Below, in pieces: positions 1 through 6,263 of a stretch of 9,526 nucleotides of DNA (positions are counted from its first letter, which is position 1; each line of letters opens with the position of its first letter). The notes under the pieces are model-generated. The model made no database searches. It was given only the letters and a program-made list of their open reading frames with translations, and had not been told where the DNA came from. The stretch is from NCBI GenBank assembly GCA_030151145.1, contig JASLEL010000256.1, positions 1 to 9,526 of the forward strand, in the 5' to 3' direction. The translations under genes and the position numbers were made by a program. The stretch is from Aquirhabdus sp. (GTDB lineage Bacteria > Pseudomonadota > Gammaproteobacteria > Pseudomonadales > Moraxellaceae).

Positions 1-241
1 AATAGGGATTTGAGGACTGCGCTAGCGAATGTCTGTTTTGCGATAAAGGTGGACCTAAGATTGGCGCGGCAAGGCGGTATGAGATCACCGATCCACTTAA
101 AGCCAGCGCAGGCGTTTGCCTGCACGGATTTGCCTGAATGAGCTGTTCATATTGGATCTTTATTATCAGCCAAGGTTTTTCTGCATATTGGTGGGATGGT
201 ATGGACCTGCTTCTTTGGGCGTGTCTCGGGCGGTTTGAATA
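1..241. other. Left flank without a supportable gene
   Basis: No complete gene is visible here. On the plus strand one frame is open from the window edge to a TGA at 136-138 and could be the last 45 codons of a gene entering from the left. A second plus frame, 6-138, reads protein-like (FEDCASECLFCDKGG) but has a stop just before it and no ATG or GTG start. On the minus strand only peptides under 20 residues occur. A GCAGGC/GCCTGC hairpin with a four-base loop lies at 108-123, without a T-run. I see no tRNA, promoter or terminator. Confidence 0.4.
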
Positions 242-565
242 CTATCCCTGTTTGCCTGCGATGAAGTCGATGTGGGCTGGGCTAAAATGATCACACTTGC
301 GCAAGTGGCGCAGTACATCAGCGCCCATCAGGGGATCTGGATCTAGGAAAGCAAGCGGAATGAGCTTGTTGATCAGCTGAGCTGTAGGGTTTTGCCTTAT
401 CCACCAGTGAAATGCGCCGTTGCGGTCATGCTCAGAGCTTGCTTCATGGCCGAGTTGATATCCGGATATCTGTTCTAATGCCAATTCATCCGGATACATG
501 TCCCAAAGCTGCCATTCGTCTGGAAAATGCATGAGGGTCAGGAATTCTGCTTTGGTCATCGTCAT
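242..565 (-). CDS. Unrecognised 107-residue aromatic-rich cytoplasmic protein
   Basis: I cannot name the family. The protein has four Trp (18, 21, 54, 55), a distinctive SEHDRNGAFHWW at 44-55, a Leu-rich helix (LINKLIPLAFLDPDPLM, 64-80) and a short C-terminal basic/His segment with a single Cys at 91. There is no signal peptide or membrane span. The motif-like regions and even composition look like a real folded protein rather than a chance frame. Start choice is uncertain between ATG at 565 and ATG at 559; neither has a good Shine-Dalgarno. It lies 99 bp after the secreted-protein gene on the same strand. Size and composition would suit a small immunity-type or accessory protein, but nothing in the sequence proves that. 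Confidence 0.65.
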   Translation of the reverse strand: MTMTKAEFLTLMHFPDEWQLWDMYPDELALEQISGYQLGHEASSEHDRNGAFHWWIRQNPTAQLINKLIPLAFLDPDPLMGADVLRHLRKCDHFSPAHIDFIAGKQG

Positions 566-664
566 TCATCCGTGTGAGCAGGGATCTTAGCCGTAGCATA
601 CGTTTGGGAGATCACCTTGCCTGATGTCCGGCAGCGTGCGTAGTCCGGCGGTATATCATCGATA

Positions 665-1321
665 TCAGCGCTTTCTATAGACATCATTGAATCGGACATT
701 CATGCCGCCGCAATTGCTGTTGTCCTTGACGACGAGATTGCCGGAGACCAGTTGCATGCTGACCACGCAGCTATATGTGTCATTGCCTTCGCTCACGGTC
801 AGGAGGTCACCGGAGGGTGTGGCTGTGCCTGATAAGCTTCCTTCATGCTCGCTCACCGAACCGTGCCATGTGGCGTGTCCTTTGATCTGGAGTTGTGTTT
901 CTGTGCCGTGGCGGGTGATATGGATGACGTCGTCGCCAGCGATGGGTCGCCAGTTGCCCAGCCAGTCGGTGAGTTTAGGGGGTGTGACGGATTGTCGGGT
1001 CAGTGCCGAATCCGGGAGCCAGCCGACGAATTCATCTTTTTTGCCGAAGTACCACGCGCAGCTCCAGCCGGCTTCCTGTCTGGCGATCAGTACGGTGTCG
1101 CCTTTGACCAGATAGGCTTTTTCGATGCAGGTGGCAGCTTGTGGGCAGCCTGCGGCGTCGTCGTGGAAGTGGGTTTGGCTGCCGCTCGGGCTTGAGATGG
1201 TCGCCAGACTGATATGTCCGACAGCATCGGGAAATAAACCGTTACGGCAGGAATAGGGTTCAATGCCATACGTGGCCGTGGTAGTCAGCAGGGCAAACCA
1301 GAGCAAGAGGTTGTGGCGCAT
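665..1321 (-). CDS. Unrecognised secreted six-cysteine protein with an SH3-like segment
   Basis: Family not recognised. Residues 1-19 form a typical Sec signal peptide (MRHNLLLWFALLTTTATYG), so the mature protein of about 199 residues is probably periplasmic. It is not an obvious lipoprotein: there is no lipobox, and the first Cys is at 25. Six cysteines (25, 59, 65, 88, 185, 204) could make three disulfides. Residues about 69-107 (AYLVKGDTVLIARQ, GWSCAWYFG, VGWLPDSAL) resemble bacterial SH3-type domains, which often bind peptidoglycan or cell-surface ligands. Residues about 117-218 look like a beta-rich domain with repeated Gly/Thr turns (LTDWLGNWRPIAGD at its start). It has a ribosome binding site and follows the 81-residue gene by 25 bp. 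Composition is nearer to the dcw genes than that of its neighbour. A role at the cell wall is a guess from the SH3-like stretch and location. Confidence 0.75.
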   Translation of the reverse strand: MRHNLLLWFALLTTTATYGIEPYSCRNGLFPDAVGHISLATISSPSGSQTHFHDDAAGCPQAATCIEKAYLVKGDTVLIARQEAGWSCAWYFGKKDEFVGWLPDSALTRQSVTPPKLTDWLGNWRPIAGDDVIHITRHGTETQLQIKGHATWHGSVSEHEGSLSGTATPSGDLLTVSEGNDTYSCVVSMQLVSGNLVVKDNSNCGGMNVRFNDVYRKR

Positions 1322-1329
1322 GTTTTGAG

Positions 1330-1335
1330 TTCCTC
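1330..1335 (-). promoter_or_regulatory. Ribosome binding site of the 218-residue secreted protein gene
   Basis: The minus strand reads GAGGAA, then eight bases, then the ATG at 1321. It supports this ATG, which also places the signal peptide right at the N-terminus. The element sits in the 25-bp gap after the 81-residue gene. Confidence 0.65.
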
Positions 1336-1346
1336 ATATTGGGCGG

Positions 1347-1592
1347 CTAAGGAAGCCGTCCAAACTCAGCAATAGTCTGATCCATCCATTGTTTCAGATC
1401 AGGATTCTGCGCAAGAATGGGGTGCAATACATCTTCAGCAGCAACGCGCGCGATAGCCGTTAAAGCTTTACGATACTTTTGATACTCATCTTCATTATCA
1501 GCAAACTGTTTAATCAGTGGAATCAGATTAGTAAATTCTGATGCTGCTTTGACAGTGACATGTGCGACAAACTCAGCAGCTTCTTTCTTCAT
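1347..1592 (-). CDS. Unrecognised 81-residue helical protein
   Basis: I do not recognise this family. The protein begins MKKEAAEFVAHVTVKAASEF and is rich in Ala, Glu, Lys and Leu. It has no cysteine, no signal peptide and no membrane segment, so it is probably a small, mostly helical cytoplasmic protein. A strong Shine-Dalgarno (AAAGGAGA) fixes the start. It lies just after the dcw terminator and 25 bp before the 218-residue secreted protein, so those two probably share a transcript. A promoter would have to lie within 1607-1650, where I see only poor matches, or expression depends on leakage through the terminator. By hand count the gene is about 42% GC, clearly lower than the dcw genes, which hints at relaxed constraint or a foreign origin. 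Confidence that it is real rests on the ribosome binding site and the spacing, not on homology. Confidence 0.7.
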   Translation of the reverse strand: MKKEAAEFVAHVTVKAASEFTNLIPLIKQFADNEDEYQKYRKALTAIARVAAEDVLHPILAQNPDLKQWMDQTIAEFGRLP

Positions 1593-1598
1593 TTCGAA

Positions 1599-1606
1599 TC
1601 TCCTTT
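1599..1606 (-). promoter_or_regulatory. Strong ribosome binding site of the 81-residue gene
   Basis: The minus strand reads AAAGGAGA followed by six bases and the ATG at 1592. A near-perfect Shine-Dalgarno at this spacing is the main evidence that the short gene downstream is translated. Confidence 0.75.
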
Positions 1607-1650
1607 GCTTCAGTCTGTCAGATATGTTGGAGTATCTATCATTTACAAAT

Positions 1651-1678
1651 AAAAAAGCCCGCTTATGCAGGCTTTTTT
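1651..1678. terminator. Bidirectional rho-independent terminator at the end of the dcw operon
   Basis: AAAAAAGCC and GGCTTTTTT form a 9-bp stem. An inner GC/GC pair flanks a TTAT loop, with one C/A mismatch between the two stems. Because the arms carry A6 and T6 tracts, it has the form of an intrinsic terminator on both strands. On the minus strand it starts 12 bases after the mraY stop and should end the rsmH-mraY transcript, separating it from the small genes to the left. Confidence 0.9.
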
Positions 1679-1690
1679 ACACACATCCGA

Positions 1691-2773
1691 TCAGCGGAAT
1701 TTCAGTGTCATCAGACCCAGTAACACCAGCATGATAGTGATGATCCAGAAACGCACGACGACGCGTGTCTCGGGCCAGCCCAGCTCTTCAAAGTGGTGAT
1801 GCAACGGTGCCATACGGAAGATGCGTTTTTTGCGCAGCTTGTACGAGCCGACCTGCAGCACGACGGATACAGCCTCCGCCACAAACAGACCGCCCATGAT
1901 GGCAAGGACCATCTCCTGACGGACCATAACCGCGATGGTGCCCAACATGGCTCCCAGGGTCAGCGCGCCGACATCACCCATAAAGACCTGCGCCGGATGG
2001 GCGTTGAACCACAGGAAGCCAAGCCCTGACCCGATCATGGCGGCACAGATCACCACCAGTTCGCTGTTGTAGCTGATATAGGGGATATGCAGGTAGCGGG
2101 CAAACTCGATGTTACCCGACAGATAGGCAAAGACGCCAAGACCGGATGCCACGAGTACGACCGGCATGATCGCCAGACCATCCAGTCCGTCGGTCAGGTT
2201 GACCGCGTTGCTGCTGCCGGTGATGACGAGGTAGGTAAAGAAGATAAAGCCCACACCCATCGGAATGGTCAGATTCTTGAAAAATGGCACCAGAAGATTG
2301 ATCTGATCCGGGGATTTGGCGAGGAAATACAGTGCCGTACCCGCACCCAGTGCACCGACTGAGGTCCAGAAATATTTTTTCTTGGCGGAGAGGCCTTTGG
2401 GGTTTTTGTGCTTGATCTTGAGCCAGTCGTCCATGAAGCCGACGATGCCGAAGATCACCATCACCACCAGCACGATCCAGACGTAAGGGTCATCGAGCTT
2501 GCACCAGAGCAGGGTGCTGATACCGATGCTGGACAGGATCAAGATACCACCCATGGTGGGGGTGCCGGTCTTGACCAGATGGGTCTGCGGTCCGTCGTTA
2601 CGTACGGCCTGACCGAATTTCAGCGCGTGCAGGCGGCGAATCATCCACGGCCCGAGGAGCAGGCTTAAGCCCAGCGAGGTCAGGATACTGAACACCACGC
2701 GCACGGTGAGATAGTCAAACACCATGAAGACGCGCAGGTATTGCCCCAGAAAATTAAACAGCCAAAGCAGCAT
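1691..2773 (-). CDS. mraY: Phospho-N-acetylmuramoyl-pentapeptide-transferase MraY
   Basis: Polytopic inner-membrane enzyme that transfers phospho-MurNAc-pentapeptide from UDP to undecaprenyl phosphate, giving lipid I. It has 360 residues, the same length as E. coli MraY, and its catalytic positions carry the same numbers: Asp115 and Asp116 in FMDDWLK, and Asp267 in FMGDVGALTLG. Other hallmarks are TPTMGG (71-76), HKNPKGLSAKKK (122-133), NAVNLTDGLDGLA (189-201) and the His triplet at 325-327 in LHHHFEELGW. Hydrophobic segments repeat along the whole chain, as expected for ten membrane helices. The ATG overlaps the murF TAA, implying coupled translation. It is the last gene of the operon: a strong hairpin terminator begins 12 bases past the stop. 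Confidence 0.98.
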   Translation of the reverse strand: MLLWLFNFLGQYLRVFMVFDYLTVRVVFSILTSLGLSLLLGPWMIRRLHALKFGQAVRNDGPQTHLVKTGTPTMGGILILSSIGISTLLWCKLDDPYVWIVLVVMVIFGIVGFMDDWLKIKHKNPKGLSAKKKYFWTSVGALGAGTALYFLAKSPDQINLLVPFFKNLTIPMGVGFIFFTYLVITGSSNAVNLTDGLDGLAIMPVVLVASGLGVFAYLSGNIEFARYLHIPYISYNSELVVICAAMIGSGLGFLWFNAHPAQVFMGDVGALTLGAMLGTIAVMVRQEMVLAIMGGLFVAEAVSVVLQVGSYKLRKKRIFRMAPLHHHFEELGWPETRVVVRFWIITIMLVLLGLMTLKFR

Positions 2774-4308
2774 TAACGTGTCTCCGAAACAGGGGGCTGG
2801 GTAACAGAATCAGACGAAGTGTGGTCAGAAGCCGTGCTTAAGGTGTCCGTCAGCGCAGAGATCAGGGTTTCCATCTGCATAAAGCGTGAGCCTTTAAACA
2901 GCACGTTGATGGTGTGGTTCGTGCCGGACGATGCCTTGCGTGCGGTAGCGACCCACTCGGCAAGCGCAGGCAAGAGGGCTTGTTTGTCAGCGAAGGCCTG
3001 TATGGCAACGGCACTGCCCGCAAATCCGCGTGCAATGTCAGGTGCATGGTGACCGACGGCAAATACGGCATCCAGCGGCAGGGCGGCCAGATGCACACCG
3101 AGCTGGTAGTGCTCGTCAACGGCGCGGTCACCGAGCTCACCGATGTCGCCCATCACCATGACGCGCTGTCCAGCCTGCTGGATCAGCACGTCTGCGGCGG
3201 CACGCATGGAGTGCGGATTGGCGTTATAGGTGTCATCGATCAGCGTGACGGTCGCATCGGACAGGGTATGCGTGATGAAATTCAGACGACCCTTGGTGGT
3301 CGGTGCACTGCCCAGACCTGTCGCAATGATGGCAAGCGATACGCCCAGCGCACGGGCAAAGGCGGCGGCGGCAAGGGCATTCTCGACGTTATGCGCGCCA
3401 GCCAGCGGTAGGGTAATCTCTGCGTTGTCGCTGGCTCCGGCGGCGCCCTGCAGATGCAGGGTGAAGCGGCTGGACGTCGGCAGGAGCTCAATGTCGGTGG
3501 CGTAGATGTCGCTATTGCTGCGATCCCCACCAAAGCGGATATGGGTATAGGCGCTGGCAGCGGCGTGGATCACGTCGTGGAAATCGCCCTGTGCAGGTAC
3601 GATGGCGATACCATCAGCAGGCAGACCTTGAAAGATCTCGGATTTGGCTTTGGCAATCCCGGCACGTCCACCAAACTCGCCGACATGGGCGGTACCGATA
3701 TTCAGCACACCGGCGACTTGCGGTCGGACCAGTGCGGTGGTGTAGCCGATCTCGCCGACATGGTTGGCGCCCAGCTCCATCACGGCATAGCGGTGCTCAG
3801 GGGTTAGCTCGAGCAGCATCATGGGGACGCCGAGGTCGTTATTCAGATTACCACGTGTGACCAGGACCTGATCGGGATTGCTCGCGGCACGCAGGATACT
3901 GCCGATCATTTCCTTGGTGGTGGTTTTGCCGCTGGAGCCGGTCAACGCCAGTGTGGTGAGGTCCGGGTAGCTCATCCGGCGGGCTGCGCCCAGATGACCG
4001 AGCGCAAGGCGCGTATCTGCGACCACGAGCTGTGGAACGCGGATGTCCGCAAGCTGGCGCGAGACGATCAGGGCGGAGGCACCCTGAGCGACGGCATCAC
4101 GGGCAAAGTGGTGTGCATCAAAACGCTCACCGATCAGGGCCAGAAAGACATCGCCCGGCTGGATCAGTTTGGTATTGGTGATGATACGGGCAAAAGGCGC
4201 AGGTGTGCCGCCGAGGTCATGCCAGATGCCGCCTGTGGCTGCGGCCAGATCTTGCGCTTGCCAGACGGGCAATGGTGTGGCGGATGTCGGAGTCGATAAG
4301 TCCATCAT
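2773..4308 (-). CDS. murF: UDP-N-acetylmuramoyl-tripeptide:D-alanyl-D-alanine ligase MurF
   Basis: Cytoplasmic ATP-dependent ligase that adds D-Ala-D-Ala to complete the UDP-MurNAc-pentapeptide. It has 511 residues from the first of two adjacent ATG codons (E. coli has 452). Motifs: NTKLIQPGDVFLALIGERFDAHHF in the UDP-binding domain (45-68), P-loop TGSSGKTTTKEM (123-134), GNLNNDLGVP (153-162), MELGANHVGEIGY (177-189), probable carbamylated Lys222 in KAKSE, IDDTYNANPHSM (357-368) and LFKGSR near the end. A Ser/Thr-rich C-terminal tail of about 25 residues is extra. The start is uncertain: the frame is also open to a TTG at 4359, but that lies in the loop of a stem-loop, and alignment with E. 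coli favours 4308 or 4305. No clear Shine-Dalgarno precedes any of them. The stop TAA overlaps the mraY ATG by one base (TAATG). Confidence 0.95.
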   Translation of the reverse strand: MMDLSTPTSATPLPVWQAQDLAAATGGIWHDLGGTPAPFARIITNTKLIQPGDVFLALIGERFDAHHFARDAVAQGASALIVSRQLADIRVPQLVVADTRLALGHLGAARRMSYPDLTTLALTGSSGKTTTKEMIGSILRAASNPDQVLVTRGNLNNDLGVPMMLLELTPEHRYAVMELGANHVGEIGYTTALVRPQVAGVLNIGTAHVGEFGGRAGIAKAKSEIFQGLPADGIAIVPAQGDFHDVIHAAASAYTHIRFGGDRSNSDIYATDIELLPTSSRFTLHLQGAAGASDNAEITLPLAGAHNVENALAAAAFARALGVSLAIIATGLGSAPTTKGRLNFITHTLSDATVTLIDDTYNANPHSMRAAADVLIQQAGQRVMVMGDIGELGDRAVDEHYQLGVHLAALPLDAVFAVGHHAPDIARGFAGSAVAIQAFADKQALLPALAEWVATARKASSGTNHTINVLFKGSRFMQMETLISALTDTLSTASDHTSSDSVTQPPVSETR

Positions 4309-4340
4309 GTACGGTGATTCATCAGTGTCAAAACAAAGAA

Positions 4341-4376
4341 GAACAACATGATCGCGCAAAAACGCGGGTGTTGTTC
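4341..4376 (-). terminator. Terminator- or attenuator-like stem-loop immediately upstream of murF
   Basis: Read on the minus strand: GAACAACA, then CC, an inner CGCG, six loop bases (TTTTTG), CGCG, then ATCA, then TGTTGTTC. The outer arms are a perfect 8-bp inverted repeat and the inner arms add 4 GC pairs, with a small asymmetric internal loop. The stem is followed in the transcription direction by TTCTTTGTTTT, a T-rich though interrupted tract, and the murF ATG lies 32 bases further on. The form fits a leaky intrinsic terminator or attenuator controlling murF-mraY. The repeat is seen directly; the regulatory role is inferred. Confidence 0.45.
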
Positions 4377-4479
4377 AAGCTCTCGCAGATCGTAAAGGCA
4401 ACGTCCGTGCCGGTCTGCTGTGTATGCTGCGTGCAGTTGTCAATCATTCCGGTTGACGGGAAACCCTGTCTAAGATGGG

Positions 4480-4492
4480 GTCTCCTGGAGAC
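4480..4492. repeat. GTCTCC/GGAGAC palindrome in the murE-murF spacer
   Basis: The sequence GTCTCCTGGAGAC is a perfect palindrome around one central base. Such a compact site suits either a protein-binding half-site pair or a very tight RNA hairpin. There is no T-run, so it is not a terminator. The binding partner is unknown. Confidence 0.35.
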
Positions 4493-4532
4493 TGCTCTAG
4501 GATCGCGTATTTCGACGATTGTCCTTGATTAG

Positions 4533-4549
4533 CGCTGATATTGCCAGCG
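4533..4549. repeat. 5-bp stem-loop in the murE-murF spacer
   Basis: CGCTG and CAGCG are separated by seven bases, giving a short GC-rich stem about 60 bases past the murE stop. No T-run follows on either strand, so it is not a terminator. It is listed as one of several small stems in this unusually long spacer; alone it could be chance. Confidence 0.3.
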
Positions 4550-4609
4550 TTACTGCGCCAGTTTTTACATCATTGCTGAACATTAGGACAGCCGCAGTCT
4601 TTTCATCTG

Positions 4610-6193
4610 TTACTCGTGTGCGGCAGGTATCGTTTCGGGCAATGTCAGGAGTGCTGCGCGGGCCTGACCGAGCTCCACGGCATCATTAAACCAGTGTCGT
4701 ACCCCGGCGATTTCCTGATAGTCCTCATGACCTTTACCCGCGACGACCACGGCATCACCGGGATGGCTGTCCCTGACCGCCAGGCGGATCGCGAGCCTGC
4801 GATCGGGCTCGACGGTGATCCGGGCGCGCTCGTCTGGGGTTAAGTCTGCCAGCATGTCGGCAATGATGGCGTCGATGGTTTCGCTGCGTGGATTGTCCGC
4901 TGTCACGATCAGGTGGTCTGCCGCTGCAAGGACCGCGCGCGTCATGAGTGGACGCTTGCCGCGGTCACGATCGCCACCACAGCCAAAGACGCAGGTCAGC
5001 GTACCTGTCGTATGGGGTCTGACGCTGGCGAGTACTTGCGTCAGGGCATCCGGGGTGTGGGCATAGTCTACGATCAGGAGTGCTTCGTCGTCCGGGATCA
5101 ACTGCATGCGTCCGGCGGCACCGATTAGATGCGGGATGGCCGAGCTGATTTGATCCAGATTCAGGCCCGCTGCCATGGCACCTGCGATGGCTGCGAGCAG
5201 ATTGGCAACATTAAAGCGACCGAGCAGCGGGCTATGGACCGTTGCTGGACCTTGAGGGGTCTGGATCTCCAGCGTCGCGCCAGTCAGGGAAAATTCGGCA
5301 CGGATGACCCTGAAATCCGCGACTGCACCTGCTGTTGCGGCATAGCGCCAGACGATGACATCGGCAGGTGTTTGGGCCAGCATGAGATCGCTTGCGAGGT
5401 CTTCGGCATTGACGATGGCATAGCGTAGCTCGGGGAAATAGCGGTGCTGAAACAGCCGGGACTTGGCTTCGGCGTAGGCTTCGAGTGTGCCGTGATAGTC
5501 GAGATGGTCGCGCGTGAGATTGGTAAAGATCGCGACTTCTATTGGCGTGGCAGCGAGGCGGCCCTGCTCAAGCCCATGCGAGCTGGCTTCCAGACAGGCA
5601 AAGGTGGCCCCTTGCGCCGCAAAGTCATGCAGCATGTGCTGTAAGGTCAAGGCGTCAACGGTGGTATGCGATGAGGGCGTCAGGTTGGGTAGGATACCAT
5701 TACCCGTGGTACCCAGTACCGCCGAGGACTGTCCGCTATGGGCGAGCAATTCGGCGACTAGACGTGTGACGGTGGTCTTGCCGTTGGTGCCGGTCACGCC
5801 GATCACACGGGCAGGTGTGACCGGTCTTTGCGCCTGATAAAAGCGTCGGGCGATTTCGCCGATGGCCTGTCGCAGGTCGGAGATGTGGATCACGGCCGGG
5901 TCGGCGATACCGAGCAAGGTGGGGTCAATCTCACTCAGGATCACGGCAGCACCTTGCGCCTGCGCCTGCTGGATAAAGCCATGCAGGCGTACGTGGATCA
6001 CGGCCGGATCAGTACTGGAGGCGGTGGCGAGGGCAAAAAACAGCGTGCCGGGCTGGACTTTGCGGCTATCGATGGCAAGCCCTTGAATCAATGTCTCTGA
6101 TATCGCTGGAGGGGCGGGTCGTGAGGCCGGCAGGAGCGCGTGCAGCCGTATACCCGCTGCTGGTGTGTACGATACGGTGTGCTCAATGCTCAT
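4610..6193 (-). CDS. murE: UDP-MurNAc-L-Ala-D-Glu:meso-diaminopimelate ligase MurE
   Basis: Cytoplasmic ATP-dependent Mur ligase that adds the third stem-peptide residue to UDP-MurNAc-L-Ala-D-Glu. It has 527 residues, somewhat longer than the 495 of E. coli. The N-terminal UDP-binding domain includes GLAIDSRKVQPGTLFFAL at 38-55. The central ATPase domain has TGTNGKTT (134-141), EASSHGL (202-208), TNLTRDHLDYHGT (224-236) and the probable carbamylated Lys244 in YAEAKSRLF. The C-terminal domain has VDYAHTPDAL (375-384) and GCGGDRDRGKRP (404-415). DNPR at 433-436 is the motif that selects meso-diaminopimelate rather than lysine, which supports a Gram-negative type wall. The start is fixed by the AGGAG seven bases upstream. 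Spacers of 86 bp before it and about 300 bp after it break the tight packing seen elsewhere in this operon. Confidence 0.97.
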   Translation of the reverse strand: MSIEHTVSYTPAAGIRLHALLPASRPAPPAISETLIQGLAIDSRKVQPGTLFFALATASSTDPAVIHVRLHGFIQQAQAQGAAVILSEIDPTLLGIADPAVIHISDLRQAIGEIARRFYQAQRPVTPARVIGVTGTNGKTTVTRLVAELLAHSGQSSAVLGTTGNGILPNLTPSSHTTVDALTLQHMLHDFAAQGATFACLEASSHGLEQGRLAATPIEVAIFTNLTRDHLDYHGTLEAYAEAKSRLFQHRYFPELRYAIVNAEDLASDLMLAQTPADVIVWRYAATAGAVADFRVIRAEFSLTGATLEIQTPQGPATVHSPLLGRFNVANLLAAIAGAMAAGLNLDQISSAIPHLIGAAGRMQLIPDDEALLIVDYAHTPDALTQVLASVRPHTTGTLTCVFGCGGDRDRGKRPLMTRAVLAAADHLIVTADNPRSETIDAIIADMLADLTPDERARITVEPDRRLAIRLAVRDSHPGDAVVVAGKGHEDYQEIAGVRHWFNDAVELGQARAALLTLPETIPAAHE

Positions 6194-6200
6194 CAGCCTG

Positions 6201-6206
6201 CTCCTA
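6201..6206 (-). promoter_or_regulatory. Strong ribosome binding site of murE
   Basis: The minus strand reads TAGGAG followed by seven bases and then the ATG at 6193. This is a near-ideal Shine-Dalgarno element. It fixes the murE start and shows that murE is translated independently of ftsI, unlike the overlapped genes upstream. Confidence 0.8.
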
Positions 6207-6217
6207 CTCTGGATGAG

Positions 6218-6247
6218 ATCGAAAGCCTTCTACCAAAGCCTTTCGAT
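6218..6247. repeat. 8-bp inverted repeat in the ftsI-murE spacer
   Basis: ATCGAAAG at 6218-6225 and CTTTCGAT at 6240-6247 are perfect reverse complements separated by 14 bases. The loop also contains a second copy of AAAGCC. In the murE-direction transcript this would form a stem ending about 11 bases upstream of the murE ribosome binding site. No known operator is recognised. It may simply be part of a structured spacer together with the neighbouring hairpin at the ftsI stop. Confidence 0.45.
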
Positions 6248-6263
6248 ATAACAATCAAATCGA

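Larger units (their letters stand above)
4309..4609 (-). other. Long murE-murF spacer, possible structured leader of murF
   Basis: About 300 bases lie between the murE stop and the murF ATG, where most relatives pack these genes tightly. It contains three inverted repeats (4533-4549, 4480-4492, 4341-4376) and only very short minus-strand frames: 7, 28 and 39 codons, the last from an ATG at 4447 to a TGA at 4328. None of these has a convincing ribosome binding site. I found no credible promoter: two TTGACA matches occur, but neither has a -10 partner at proper spacing. It may act as a murF-mraY leader; this is inferred from structure and position only. Confidence 0.4.

Noticed and set aside
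108..123. GCAGGC-GTTT-GCCTGC hairpin as a terminator
   Set aside because: No T-rich tract follows on either strand, and it overlaps possible coding frames; probably incidental.
626..649. Two direct copies of GTCCGGC 17 bp apart between the secreted-protein gene and the 107-residue gene
   Set aside because: Too short and only two copies; no third unit, no adjoining promoter and no pairing potential to support a function.
2914..3411. 165-codon plus-strand open frame opposite murF
   Set aside because: It lies entirely antisense to a murF frame with full family motifs. Long antisense frames are expected in GC-rich coding DNA.
4326..4331. TTGACA on the minus strand just upstream of murF as a -35 box
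   Set aside because: A -10 at proper spacing would fall on the murF start codons (ATGATG), which is not a promoter arrangement.
4203..4532. 109-codon plus-strand frame reaching from murF into the murE-murF spacer
   Set aside because: About a third of it is antisense to murF, there is no ribosome binding site, and the Cys/Val-rich translation looks random.
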